Source of the DNA: Trichoplax adhaerens
Taxonomy: Eukaryota > Placozoa > Uniplacotomia > Trichoplacea > Trichoplacidae
Reading direction: 5' to 3'
DNA: 64,000 bases
NCBI RefSeq assembly: GCF_000150275.1
Contig: NW_002060946.1
Location: forward strand, 4,811,035-4,875,034
This document shows, piece by piece, positions 50,901-63,383 of the stretch. Position 1 is the stretch's first letter, and every line of letters starts with the position of its first letter. Both the position numbers and the translations under genes were made by a program. Below the pieces are notes generated by a model. That model worked only from the letters and a program-made list of their open reading frames with translations, was not told where the DNA came from and ran no database searches.

Positions 50901-53900
50901 AATGTTCTAATTCTCACTTTATTTGCTTGATTCAGGTAATGGCTTACCGGTATGATTTCAAAAGTTGATATTTTCTTTTTATCATAACTACGCTAGAAGG
51001 ATAATAAAAGCTGAAAAGCAGGTGGCACTAAAAGCCTCCGAATAGTTTATTATTTTATTAATTGCGACCGGAAATTATGCTATTTTAAGCAATAGTTCGA
51101 TATTATCATACTTTTTCTGTTCTTAAATTTTTTCTGACGCAGGAATTGTACTGACATGTTGATCACCATATCTGCCGATTATTATTTCCCTGATTAGCCT
51201 AATTTTTAGTAATACTTATAAATAAATTATGGAGTTATTGTTTAATTATGATATCTTGCAGGCGAGTTTACTGTCCACCAAATTTAGTCGCACAGTTGCA
51301 AGCCAGTTTCAGTATACAATTATGATTTACGATTCCACCTTGTTAATTGAAATTTTACAGTTAAAAGCTCCTTGTCTAAACATAGTATATATCAAGATAA
51401 TAAATTATTTGATATTTAAATTTTATTAAAAGTGCATAACGATTTCAAATGAGCGATTAGCAGCCAACTACAATATTTAAAATAAATCTGCTTCAATATA
51501 CAGGAAATTTTATCTTCAGAATCATCTACGCCAATATCATTGTGTTAATAAGTGATACGGTATTAACAAATAGTAAATTAGCATCAGCAATTCGCATACC
51601 TTTAGGTTATTACACGGCCTGTATATCTCTTTGTAAAGAAATTTCCTAAAATAATTTAGAAACTCAATAAAGATATATTCGCAATGATACAAAATTGCTT
51701 CCATTTGAAATTTTTACATCTTTGGGTCTCATAGATGATATCATTAAAACAAGTATAAAGTCTAAATGCTATGGTACGATGCAAAGGTTGCTATCAACTT
51801 TATCTTTACAGTCTCTCAATATATCTATTAATGCTTAAGATAAAATAATAAAAAGTCTATGTAAAAGTTGCTATTATACAGAAAGGCTATAAAAAATTAA
51901 CCTTGTGTATGTTTCAGGTTATATGTAAAGAGCAAATACAGCAATAAAAAGGCCAATGAGATATACGGGAAACAATTTAAAAAATCAGCTTTTATAGTAT
52001 CGTATTTATTGATGTATTATCGGTTGGAAGGTTAGAAACTACAATTTTGTAGGGGATAGAATCACATTTTGACACGTAGTTTACTCCATCTATTGTATGG
52101 GAGAGTCCTTCATAAAAATTTAGCCTATAAGGGAAATTATGAAAGGTTAAGAACTAATAGAGAAAGGAGCTTACAAAAATAAGAGCTTCCCATTTTAGTA
52201 GCCTTTGATAGAACGCACCATAATTTTACCGGAACATCTTAAAGAGTAGCTAGGTAGACAATAGTTTGCAATGTCGCATTCTATGCTATTCGTAAGGGAG
52301 CGCGAATGTAAATAATTATTGGATGGTAACTGAGTTCTCCATTGATGTCTGTCCAGTTGTTGGTGCTCTGTTCCTAAAATATAAAGTTGCGAACGATCCT
52401 ATAAAGTTCTGGCGTTGAAATTATAGCATTAGTTGCAGAAGCGATAAACTGATTTGATTGATAATCTTCTTGATATACTTAGTGATTTTCTTAACCATGT
52501 TTGCTATAGTACTGCATAAAATTTTCAACAATACAAAGCTTCAGTGTTGAGTGCGTGGACGATCATCTAGATAGCCTTCACATACTGTATCGTATTATAT
52601 TCGACGTTTCTTTTCTAGGATATTTTTATCATCTATCTATACCATAGTAGTTGGTAACCCGATTTCCGTTGATTTTTTTAGCAGTTCCATAGCGAATATT
52701 AATATATAAGTATCATCAAGCGATAATTTTCGTTCATCTAGTTCAAACAATGCGCAATTTTGGGGTTATACTGAATGTAAAGACAGTAACCAAGCAGTTA
52801 TACAACAATATATAAAATTAGTTCGATAACACTTAAATACCTACTAATTAGAAGCAGTATTGGGCCATCCAATGATTGTAATCCGTAGCAACATGGCGAG
52901 AGAATAGTAAGTTACTATTATTAAAGTATTACTTATTGATATGAACTTTGCATGATTTAGTTCGCCCCAAAGTGAAATTGTGATCAATTTAGAGTTAATT
53001 TGGATTTATGATTGGTTCTATAAAAAAATTCAGCAGCTTCCTATTAGCTAAAGTAGTAACCTTCTAGCCATTTGATCATTCGACGACTTAGGGTATTTGA
53101 TTTCAGTACAAAAATGTAGATAATTGGTTAATAACGTAATTGCTACTCGAGAATTTCGGTTTCTCATTAACGAACTGATCATGCAGTATTTTCTTTCTAG
53201 AATTAATTTAATTCCGAAATAATGTCAAGTTTTATCGAAAGTTTTTCAAGATTTCATTCTGTTCAGTAATTTGATTCTCATCATGTTAATCATCGAAAAT
53301 TATTTATGACTCTAAGCTTCCTCATCTAAGATTACGATCGCCCTAAACTACGCTGCAATTTACTTAATTCCTTACTAATTATTATGCCAATACATTCCAA
53401 CCTACTGTAATTTCCCATATCTACATGATATGACATAACAATGATATGTATTTCTAGTTTATAGTTGTGATTAGCTTTTCAGGAATGGGTTATAGCATGG
53501 TAGCTTTGCTGCAATCCTGATCAGGAGTATATTAAATCAAGATTTAGATATCTATTAAAAGTGATTGAAAATGGCTTTTGGACTAATTTATAAAATATTA
53601 CCGAATGGTTGATAATTGCTATTACGGTATTAAGAAAGATACTAGTTAAAATACAAATGTAATCTAGTAATAAAAAATAATGATAACTTATTTGATAGCC
53701 GAAGAAATCTGTCTTTACAATAGGTATACGAACTATCTTACGATTTGGAGTCGTAAAATATGATTTATTTTTTAATTTTTGGGAATTTTATTTATTCTTA
53801 CCTTATTGCTTAACCGATCTTGATAAAGTTTCGCAACTTTTTAATAAGGCTCTAAAGCCATCATCCATATGGAGTAACGGCATTTAGCTATCATTATACT

Positions 53901-56900
53901 AAGTATACAGTATAAATACTGTGATGGAAGGTTCGATATCTCGGAGGATTGAGATTTAGTTGCCATTTACAATTAGCACACCAAAAGTTGTATAAAAGTT
54001 ATACTTTATTTTAAGTAGTAAAGTAAGTACAGTGAGGTAGTTACGGTAGACCAGCGTGCAAGCTGTTGTGAGTAACGTGTGAAGTTGTACCAGGAAACTA
54101 ACGATTTCTGATGTGGAAAACGGCGGTATTTATAGTTTAAAGATAGAGTACATGCAGAGAATAGGGTAGTAGAATTAAATACAACATATGCCATAACATG
54201 TTACAACATAGCTGATGATTATAGCAAACAGCGAGTACTGTAATAACTAAATACAGTAGCCTATATACGAATGTGAAGTAAGCGGACTGTAAATATGTCT
54301 AAATATAAGAGCAAAGCAGCATGTCTATATTTAAGAGTAGAATATAGTTACAGAATATTCTAAATACCCTACAAGTACCTGCATTGAGTAATTATCATAA
54401 TTTATCCAAATAGTGTAGTATGAGGTAAGACTTTAAGCTTTAGTTTGACGCCAGATCTTAATGATGTCTGCCTTCCCTGCGCCTGTTTTTGCTAAAATAA
54501 CCGCTGTAGCTTATTTTAATCTTTAGGGACGATATATTAATATAAATTTATTAGAAAAGCTAGTTATTTGATGTTCTCGTACAGCAAATTTTAGCTGGCA
54601 ATAGGTGAGTGATCAAAATAACTCGAAAATCTTGTTTGTAAAGTCGGAATTTTACTATCTCTTTCTGATTTTATTTTTCAAGATCAGCATGGCTGGAGGT
54701 AATTATCGATGTACATTGTGCTCCTATAAGAGCGAAACAATTTCGGCGCGATTAAAAAGGGAGTTATTACAGTAATTATACCTAGCGCTTAAAAAATATT
54801 GATTACTATTGCATCATAATCCTTTAGCTGTAAACTAATCGTATAGACCGATTCTGAACTGCGATGAAGTACCGTGTAGAATTTGAAGTTGTTATCTATA
54901 ATTCCTATTAGACTTAAGTTATGGTACCTAAATGTGCGTTAGCAGTTCAGAAAAGTCAGCGGAAAATCACCAGCTTTGATGTTCACTTGAATGTTATACA
55001 TTTTATAATACGATTGTGGCGGATATCGGATTTCAGTAGTAAGTGAAGAAGTTAAAAAATTGAGATCGTATAGAACTTGTGTTCCAGGCATCTGAATTGG
55101 AGCTTATTAACATAATTGTTTGTATTTACTTACAAATCTACTACTGTATCAGCAAACTTCCTCATTCCAAGCTTTACAACAACTCATTAATAAATATTAG
55201 TTAAATTTAAACAATAAGAAATTATCTAAATAATTCATTCTAGTCGTTAGCTAAGTTAAATACGATAATACTTTTTAATTAATTAAGATTTTATTTGATT
55301 GTTAACCCTATACCACAGCCAAATTATGCATCTCTCTTGCCCTGTTATATGCAAAGAATTAAATCGCTGACCTTGACAGCAACTGCAAAAGTCAGTTCAT
55401 AAATTACTTTTGTACTAGGATTCTGAAACGTATTAAAAATGCTTGGATCCTTATGATTGCTGTGTTGCTCTGTATTATAATCAGTAAATTTGTGCTTGTA
55501 TGAGCTATACTATTAATTTTGGAGCATGGTTTCCAGATTTGCTTTTGCAATAATTATACCTAGTTATAATTCGAAAAGACAGTATTTTTTACATATTTGA
55601 CAAAAGAAAGCACGCACTAAACAAAATTACGGTAAATTACTCTTTTCCGATATCTCAAATGTATTGCCTATTTCTCCTTCAGCGTTTGGCGACTAGCAAT
55701 AACCTACTCCACTGTAATGAATAGCCTTATCATGTGTGATTCCACCTGCCAGTTACTCTACTTATGACCATTTTCATATTTTTTAAAGTAAAACGATTTT
55801 AATGTTATCAATTATCTTGTATGTTTTCTTTTTGGATAAATGATTGTTAAAAAATTAATTTTATGGCTCGAAATCAACTAGAAAATCCTTTTCTTTGAGT
55901 CTTTTATGAGCCAAATAACTTTTTATTGGCTTTGTATTTACACCTAACGCTAACCGGTATATTCTTTGATGAACAATTCTTTACTGGCAAGAGAAATATC
56001 GTACAGAAAACGTTGATAAAAATATTGATAATTAATCCTACCGAAAATGCTTGTATTAAGTTTACTGTTTAGCGGCGAATAACTAGAAATAATAAATTTA
56101 TAGTGTTTAATTAACAAACGCAGTGTGGACGCATGCACATACGTCCATATAGGTGTGCGTATATAGACGTCTAAGGTGTAATAATATGGAAGCAATGTTT
56201 TTTATTTATTATAAAGTCATTTTATGGGTTTTACGTCTAAAGCGGCAAATTTTATTAAATATGTCGATGGATGTTAGACTCACTAGGCTTAAATAATTAA
56301 AAAAGTTGTTTAACTATGATCGCTTTTCAATTGCGTAAAGGATATACTGACAATAATAACATTACAAAGGCTGTCATGCATGAATATGATGTGCACTAAT
56401 TCATGCAACTAGGGTTATGCCTCGCTTTTTAGTAATGAACTTCCGCGTCTATAATTAATCAAACAGCCACCACTTCAATACAAGCCCTGTTAAAAAAATA
56501 TACAGACATATAGAAGTGAAATTTATTGTTAAATCTTGTCGAGATTATTTACTACCATTATTACTTTTGAAATGGAAACGTCTTAAATATTATAGACCGA
56601 TAGATTGAAGTAATAGTAGTAAAAAGTATTTGCGTTTAATTAAGTTCAATGATATACGGTATTATACTCCGTTAATATAAAATTGTACTGGCTAGGGTTG
56701 TTTACAACTTTGGATAAAAGTTGATTGATAATTGTAAAGACAATGGTGAAGTATAAATACAATACTGTGCCCATCTATTGCACTATTAAATAATATTGGC
56801 ATCACACTGCGTTTCTGCTTTTTCACTATAAACTTCAAATTGTCCTTTGTTTTCAGTCTCTAGTAATTCAATAATAATAGCATAAAACTTAGCACCGGCT

Positions 56901-57885
56901 ACTATAGTAGAGTGAATATACTTAACGGAATAATAATAATGTGAAGATGACAGAAAAAATGATAACGTTAGAAAAAGTTTGCATAATCCGACTATAAGAT
57001 GACCGATTGATCGTTTGCAAATCAAGGCGATAAATAATTCTTCTAAACTAGAAATCATGATGCAACTCTAGCTCGACATATATAAAAGCAACATTAGCAC
57101 TAAATAATAATCTGTTGTATTCTTTTTAAGCGTGATAACTATTATTCAAGTGTATCCTTTCAAATGATAATCAACAATACGAGATGATAGAACTAACTGT
57201 GAAATCACATGGTAGGCCAAGGTCTAAATTAACATATTCAGAAAAGACATAAGCAAGGCAATGCATTCATCAGTTCTACAGGATATTATAATCATCAGTA
57301 TTATCTTGACAGAATATGAATATTGAGTAATTGGATCGTAAGTGGATTCTATAGGATTTTCCAGGATGTTGTAATAGTTTTTATTATTTATTCTTAAGTG
57401 AATTTTAGAAATTTACCATAAAAACTAGCAAATGCATAGCTAGGTAAATAACTGTGATTTGATTAATCAGGTCGAATAATGTGGCCATAAGAGGAGATTT
57501 AAGATCCGTGTTTATAATAGCGACCATTTTCTTTCACGAGGAATAAAATACAAAAACAGATTCTTGCCGTGAAATAAAATTAGATTCAAGTAAAAATCAA
57601 GTAAATCAAGTAAAAATGATGCTCTTCACTCTCGATGATGCTATAATTATCTATTTAAGGCAAAAACTATATTAGCAATATGCAATTCTTATAATCTACA
57701 ATACAATATACTTACTGTAGTGTTCAAATTGTTATCTAGACGTCGAATCGACTCTATTGCTTTATATAGTAACATTGATGATTTAATTAAAGCCACTATA
57801 AACGATTAGATCAACAGTAAAAGTAGGTTCAGTAGTCCCATTTCCACACAGTATCTATTATTGTATGGTCACGTTTTTTTAAGTA
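44910..57885. other. Gene-poor, very AT-rich 13-kb tract
   Basis: I scanned both strands and found no exon chain, conserved motif or RNA gene. A GC-rich spike near 46,890-46,930 (CCCGCCCAGCC ... GCGCGGGGGG) stands out. A small open frame at 56786-57058 on the minus strand is listed separately. Other short frames (49432-49635, 51229-51429, 54006-54194, 55950-56195) look like chance. Confidence 0.5.
56786..57058 (-). CDS. Candidate small ORF, unknown
   Basis: A minus-strand frame of 90 codons starts with a true ATG (MISSLEELFIALICKRS). It has a hydrophobic middle (LCKLFLTLSFFLSS) and a polar, acidic end (LLETENKGQFEVYSEKAE). It could be a small single-pass membrane protein. There are no splice partners, no family and no conserved motif that I recognise; length alone is not convincing in AT-rich DNA. 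Confidence 0.2.
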   Translation of the reverse strand: MISSLEELFIALICKRSIGHLIVGLCKLFLTLSFFLSSSHYYYSVKYIHSTIVAGAKFYAIIIELLETENKGQFEVYSEKAETQCDANII

Positions 57886-58134
57886 TTAAAGGCAGTAGTT
57901 TAGATTGACAATATTACTACAATAGCTTTGATCATCAATAGCACTTGAAATATTTGCCCAACCCTCTTTTATCTTTGGTAATAACCACTGCGCCATCGCT
58001 GTAGCGTTGACGTAAGAGGATAAATAGGTTAGCCGAGAGAGTATTGAGGCAGTCCAGTAGGTAAATTCCTCATTGCAAGCGGACCCAAGCAAAGCAAATT
58101 GGTAAGTTGGCTTTGTGTCGTAGGTAACTATCAA
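57886..58134 (-). CDS. Candidate C-terminal exon, unknown protein
   Basis: A minus-strand frame ends at a TAA at 57886. It reads TYDTKPTYQFALLGSACNEE, then FTYWTASILSRLTYLSS, then AMAQWLLPKIKEGWANISSA, and ends with a Cys-containing tail (SYCSNIVNLNYCL). The composition is markedly more protein-like and GC-richer than its surroundings. A possible acceptor (TTGATAG) lies just upstream at about 58130, and another possible exon (RTNQLQQ) lies near 58175. The start is unresolved and no ATG opens the frame. It is probably the last exon of a small gene between the desert and IRF, or a gene remnant. Confidence 0.3.
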   Translation of the reverse strand: MIVTYDTKPTYQFALLGSACNEEFTYWTASILSRLTYLSSYVNATAMAQWLLPKIKEGWANISSAIDDQSYCSNIVNLNYCL

Positions 58135-58785
58135 CTGCCGCAGTTATAATATTGTTGCCAGGATACTTGTTGAAGTTGATTTGTCCGCTATAAATTAGGA
58201 TTTTTGAGCAGTGATAAAATTAAAACGAATGCGGAACTACAACATCAATCATTTTAGAATAACAATTTATACATTCAATGGGTGCGATAGATGTAACTTG
58301 ATTAAGTATTACGGTAGTAGGAAATTTGGATACTATAAAATCACATTTTGCATTTATGATATCTGAAAAAAAAATGGAAGGTATTCCAATAAGTTGACCA
58401 TATCATCAATAAAAGATGTTCAATATACTGTAGTAGATTAAATAAAGTAAGCAAAAAATATATATATATGGAAATGCAAGATCAGATGAGACAACTTGAT
58501 GTCTTTTAAGTAGATAAATTTTTAAAAATTAAGCGCATAAAATGCATAGCTTGACATATTGTTTAATTGAGTATTATAGCTGAGAGGATGATGATACTTA
58601 ATAAACCGCGTATTTTAACGACTTACTAGTATTTGTAATTAAAAGTGGCTAATTATACACGTAGATAAATAGATTTCAAATCGTTCATACTTTACTTCCG
58701 TGTATTTTTTCCATTAAGCTAAAGAAGTATCCTATCAAGTTGATCGTTTGCGGGCATATACTGTGTACACATACAAGATATCATT

Positions 58786-61700
58786 ATGAGAAAGAAGCCA
58801 AGACTTAGTGAATTCATTAAAGAAAAATTGGAAGCTCGAACTATTCCCGGTTTGGAATATATCGACAGAGATAAAATGGTATTTCGTATACCGTGGAAGC
58901 ATGGTGCTAAGCAAGGTTATCAAATTGAAACCGACGGTGTTATCTATGTCGAATGGGCTAAAGTTACAAATAAGTACAGCAAGTATTATAATAAACCTAA
59001 TGTATGGAAGACCAATTTTCGATGTGCTATCAACTCATTGCCAGATGTGATTTGCCTGGATGATGAGCAAGATAAAGTTAATGGCAAATTAAGAAGTGAT
59101 AAGGAATATCGTATTTTCCAGTTTGTCTCACCCGACAGAAAGCAAAGTAAGCTATTGGTATTTGCTAATAATTGGGATAGAATTAAAAAGAAGTGGAAGC
59201 AAATATGAATTTTTTTAGTGCTTGTTCTAGATTACCTTAGCTGTAAATTTCTTTAGTCGATGTTAATTCAGTATTCGTCTTGATTAAAAATAAATTATGG
59301 TAAGTGTAATCTATACAGGAAAAAGGTATACTGATCTCTTCCGTGTTTAACCTTGTAGCAAAGGAACGGAACTGCAGAAATGGCTTCAAGGTGAAATCTC
59401 AAAAGCAAAATATTGACTCTTCACGTTCAAGAAAGGTAATTCGTTATTTACAGTATTCTTGCTAAAAAGCAACATGCAGTTGTTTTAAAGCTAATTTACT
59501 AATGTTGATATCACTCATCACTAATGTAATATACGTTGATGCCTATACGTGTATATGATGTATACTTGTTATACTTTATTGCTGGGTTATCACGAGTGGC
59601 TGGTTATAAAGCCATTTCGATTTCCAATATTGAGATACAAATTGGAGTGTGCTGTTGGTAGCTGATAACATGATTTTACGGTAATCTAGTTGAAAAAGAG
59701 ATAGAGCCGATCCAACCTTATTGATTTTTAATCATAATCGATTGCAAAAGCATTAGCTCTATTTCAACAACTTCAACTTCTTACCTATGAGAAATTTTAT
59801 TCTTCATGTACACAATACGTAAACTATGGCTCATCGATAACAAGCATGACGTACTATTCGATTGGTTAGGAAAAGATGATTATTTCCTTATCATTTAGAT
59901 TGCAGATTGCATCAACTCGCTGTGCTCCTTGCAATCATGATCAATTTTACACGTGTAGTCAGTCAATCAATGTCTTCATGAATCTTATTCAGTTTCTTCA
60001 AGTGATTCTCTCCCCAACTTATTTCAGTAAACAACCTCATCAAGATGTCGGGTGATCCTCCCCCCCCCCCAAAAAAAAAAAATTCGACCCGTGGCAAATT
60101 TCTCTGCAAAATATTGTGATCCATCCATGTCCATTATATCGGTCCGATCAATCTTTGATCGATGCAGTAAAATAAAGTACAGACATGAAGTAATTAATGG
60201 CTGTTGCTTCCATGATGAGTCAAAAAGAACCCTCTATTTGCGCCAGTATAGTTATTGGTGTGTTACCATGAAAAGATGGGTGAAATAGTGTTATGGAGAG
60301 CTAATACCGTAAGTAGTGACTGAGTACCTTATACCTGAAAATGGTCACTGGCAAAGAGCACTCTTTTCATGAATATTTTACGCGCAGCAATAAACACTTT
60401 TATTCGACTTTTAATCCTAGTCATCGTATCATCCAAGACGTGCATCATTGAAGCTTATTCTATCCTCTCCTCCTATCTATTCCTCTACCATCACATCGTT
60501 GCTCATGGATTTTTCTCTCTCTTTCTGGCTTTTTTTCCCTCCCTCATGACTCATTTTTGCATCGTCGCCTCTCCATTAGCGATTTACTTCCGCATACTTT
60601 CTGCAATCACCATTACAATAGCTGCCGCTCGCCACCATTACAATGCGGTACGCAAAAACAATAGTACTGGTACAGTACGGGTAATGTCAAGTTGGATGGT
60701 GTATTAGTCCGGTAGGCAGTACTACCTGCAGATCATTTGTGAACTCTGAAGTATTGGGGTTCAAGTTGATCGATGTTGCAGATACACAATTGCACATTGG
60801 CCGCCATCTCAACCAGTTGGAACCATATCCACCGGCGACAAATACAATAGCTTACTCTGGATTTCTTTGTTGCTACCGCTTGTTATTGTTATTGTTGACA
60901 CAAATGCAATGGTCGCTTGGCTCCATGCCCTTACTGGATAACAGTCTAGAACCTATAGAGTAGACATTGATGTAGACAGAGCATTTTCAACAGACCTTGA
61001 TAGCAAACTAGCGCCTGCTGGTATAGATTTATGTGACATCCATTCTAAATTTTGTACAGTAGGCGTCATTAGCGGCCTAAATTGGCGTGATCAAACTGAA
61101 GTATTTCATGCTGCACCCTACACTCTCTTGATGACGTCACAACACTCTGAAGCAAACACGTTTTCTCTTTTACACGAGCGGCATCGATACTGTATCATAT
61201 TGTGCCAGGTATTGCCTTACGCACTCTACTCGACTGCAAGTTAGCCGCTTGGAAAAGAAAAGACAATTTGATCCAAATCGTCACCGTTTTAAAATGAATT
61301 TAAATCTTATCATTGCCTTAATCTTGTTCACTGGACTACCATAAACTTCCTCAAACAGTGTGATAAACGAGCAATCTACTTGGGTATCCATTTATTTATT
61401 TATTATTATTATTATTGGAGGGGGACCCAGTTAGCATGATGAACAAGGTTAATCTAGAGTGCACACCCCACACCCCTTATCTTCATCCCCCCAAAAAGAC
61501 ATCCTAGACTTTCCTAAATGGAGGGTAAGGGATTTATCAAGAAATCCAACTGAACAAGTAAAGCCTATAGTATTAAAGATATTCTGTCGTAAAGATGAAG
61601 GCAAGATCATTAAGGATAGATAGTGTTTATGCATAGAGTTAGAGTGTAGAGACGAAACACAGAGAAGTTAGCCTTGTTGGCACAGAGATTAATCTACAGT

Positions 61701-63383
61701 ACAATACTATACAGTTTACGTTATATTATTAGATACGCGTACAGTACACTGGACATACGAGTACTTGTATTTTTGGATAGAAATTGTGCCAATTCATTTT
61801 TTTTTCTTCTTCCCAGTGAATAATGTCATCGTCATATCTATGATGTATCGCATCGTTTCTGATAATTACTACTAATAATAGAATTCGAATAGACTGCCAT
61901 GGACTACTAAGCTACATCTAGTAGTCCATGGTGCTGCACTGTAAAAGAATTAATGAACGGTTAGATCGACTACTCGTATAGCGTATTCGAAAGAGTAGAC
62001 ATGACTTATTCAATCCTAAACTATAGCATGTCTTGAGCATAATCGTCCGCGGACTACTTACATAATGAGTATAGACGCGTATAATAATAATAACGAAGTA
62101 TGCAGAGCACGTACAATTAAAATTAAAATTATAAGAATTCACCGGATGATAAGAATATTATATTGATTTTATCTATTTTTCTTTCCTGGGAATAGGTCAA
62201 GAAAACCAAGAAGTATAAAACCCAGGAAACTCGTAATGTAGGCCAAAATATCAATGCGGATCTTGCACCAGTAAAAACCGAATCAGGTAATAATTCGCCG
62301 GATTTGTAAACGTAATCCTTAATCGATGGCGCAAATTAGTAACAATAGTAGGGTATTGCTTTTGCTCGTGGATGGTAGGGTAAATATTGATAACAGTAAA
62401 CTTTTTTGAACCAGATTCGTCTGAAATAACCCATCTCAATTCTATCGAAGAACAACTTTATGATGTTTCAATAGCAACTACTGATATACACTTGCAAAAT
62501 TCATTTAGCAACATGACTCCTGATTGGAATGATTGCAATCGAGGTTAGTATTAAAACCAAGTGACATTTGCGTGAATATTCGGAGTTAGAATTAGTATTA
62601 GCAGATATCAAAATTCTTAGAGATAACACATAATTCAAATAATATGTTTCGGTGTACAGTATACTTACAAATAAAGTTCTTAGTTGGCCTCCGCTGTATC
62701 GATCAGTTGTAATTGGCACTTATGCGCCAATTCTTTTCTTCTATTAAAGCGCTGCCTACAGCATTTGACGGAGAGATTCGATTTGCTCATCAAGATGATA
62801 ATCAAGATGGAACATTTAGTTACCATGATAATACTGGTAAATACTTAACATTTCAGTAGAAATAACTCACTTACGAACATGATTGATAATCTATAGAGCT
62901 TTACTTATGCCGTACCTTATATTATTAGCAAGCAAGCAGTGGCAATTTACAGTATAATACGATACTGATAGTATAATATAAACTTGATCAAAACCTTTAC
63001 GTGTGTTACAAATCTTTTTAATTTATAATTTAAATTCCTCTTATGATTCAGCTACAAATGAAACGACAACGGTAAGAAACATACTGTCCATGTAGTATTT
63101 GTATAGTCTAATTAATTAATTATTGGAAAATATTTACCAAGATACTACTTTGATAATGATATTCGATTGAATTTAGTCGTTCTCTGTTTTGACTATATAG
63201 ATCGAGCCATTGTCATCAATACCAGCTTATCGGGAAATTCTATCCTATATAAGACCCAGTGAGAATTCCGATGATGGATATATACCTTTTGATGGTTACT
63301 CTCCTAGCGAATATAATTGTAGCTATCATTATCCAGTCTGTCTCCAAGGCCATAATGCAAGTTTATGTCAAAGCGGATATTGA
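58786..63383 (+). CDS. Interferon regulatory factor-like transcription factor
   Basis: Nuclear DNA-binding protein of the IRF family (binds GAAA-containing sites). Seven exons join in frame: 58786-59146, 59359-59435, 62196-62286, 62415-62543, 62762-62836, 63052-63071 and 63201-63383, totalling 936 nt (311 aa). The first ~110 residues are an IRF DNA-binding domain: RLSEFIKEKLEARTIPGLEY, then MVFRIPWKHGAKQGYQ, VEWAKV and the recognition helix VWKTNFRCAINSLPD, with Arg79, Cys80, Asn83 and Ser84 at the GAAA-contact positions. After it comes a basic stretch (KVKSQKQNIDSSRSRKVKKT) and then an acidic, Asn/Ser-rich C-terminus ending LCQSGY. I see no IRF-association (SMAD-like) domain. The ATG at 58786 gives the normal domain start. 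Exon 6 is only 20 nt. Confidence 0.88.
60060..60082. repeat. Homopolymer C-run abutting A-run
   Basis: Eleven C (60060-60070) directly followed by twelve A (60071-60082), inside IRF intron 2. The complementary strand has a G-run able to form unusual structures. It is likely unstable and prone to sequencing error. Confidence 0.85.
61392..61417. repeat. TTTA/TTA microsatellite
   Basis: TTTATTTATTTATTATTATTATTATT type simple repeat followed by a G-rich GGAGGGGGACCC block, within IRF intron 2. Confidence 0.7.

Larger units (their letters stand above)
59436..62195 (+). other. Large second intron of the IRF gene
   Basis: At 2,760 nt it is far longer than the other IRF introns (107-364 nt). Its central part (about 60.0-61.5 kb) is richer in GC than the ends and carries a C-run followed directly by an A-run at 60060-60082, an ATT microsatellite (61392-61417) and TACTGTAC-type palindromes near 60670. 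Open frames at 60052-60288, 60369-60707 and 60739-60963 show no motif. The pattern fits an inserted element, but I see no clear terminal repeats. Confidence 0.5.

Noticed and set aside
60369-60707. 112-codon plus-strand frame with ATG and hydrophobic stretches inside IRF intron 2
   Set aside because: Low-complexity T/C-rich DNA gives Leu/Ser/Phe/Ile by chance; no motif, and it lies inside an intron on the same strand.
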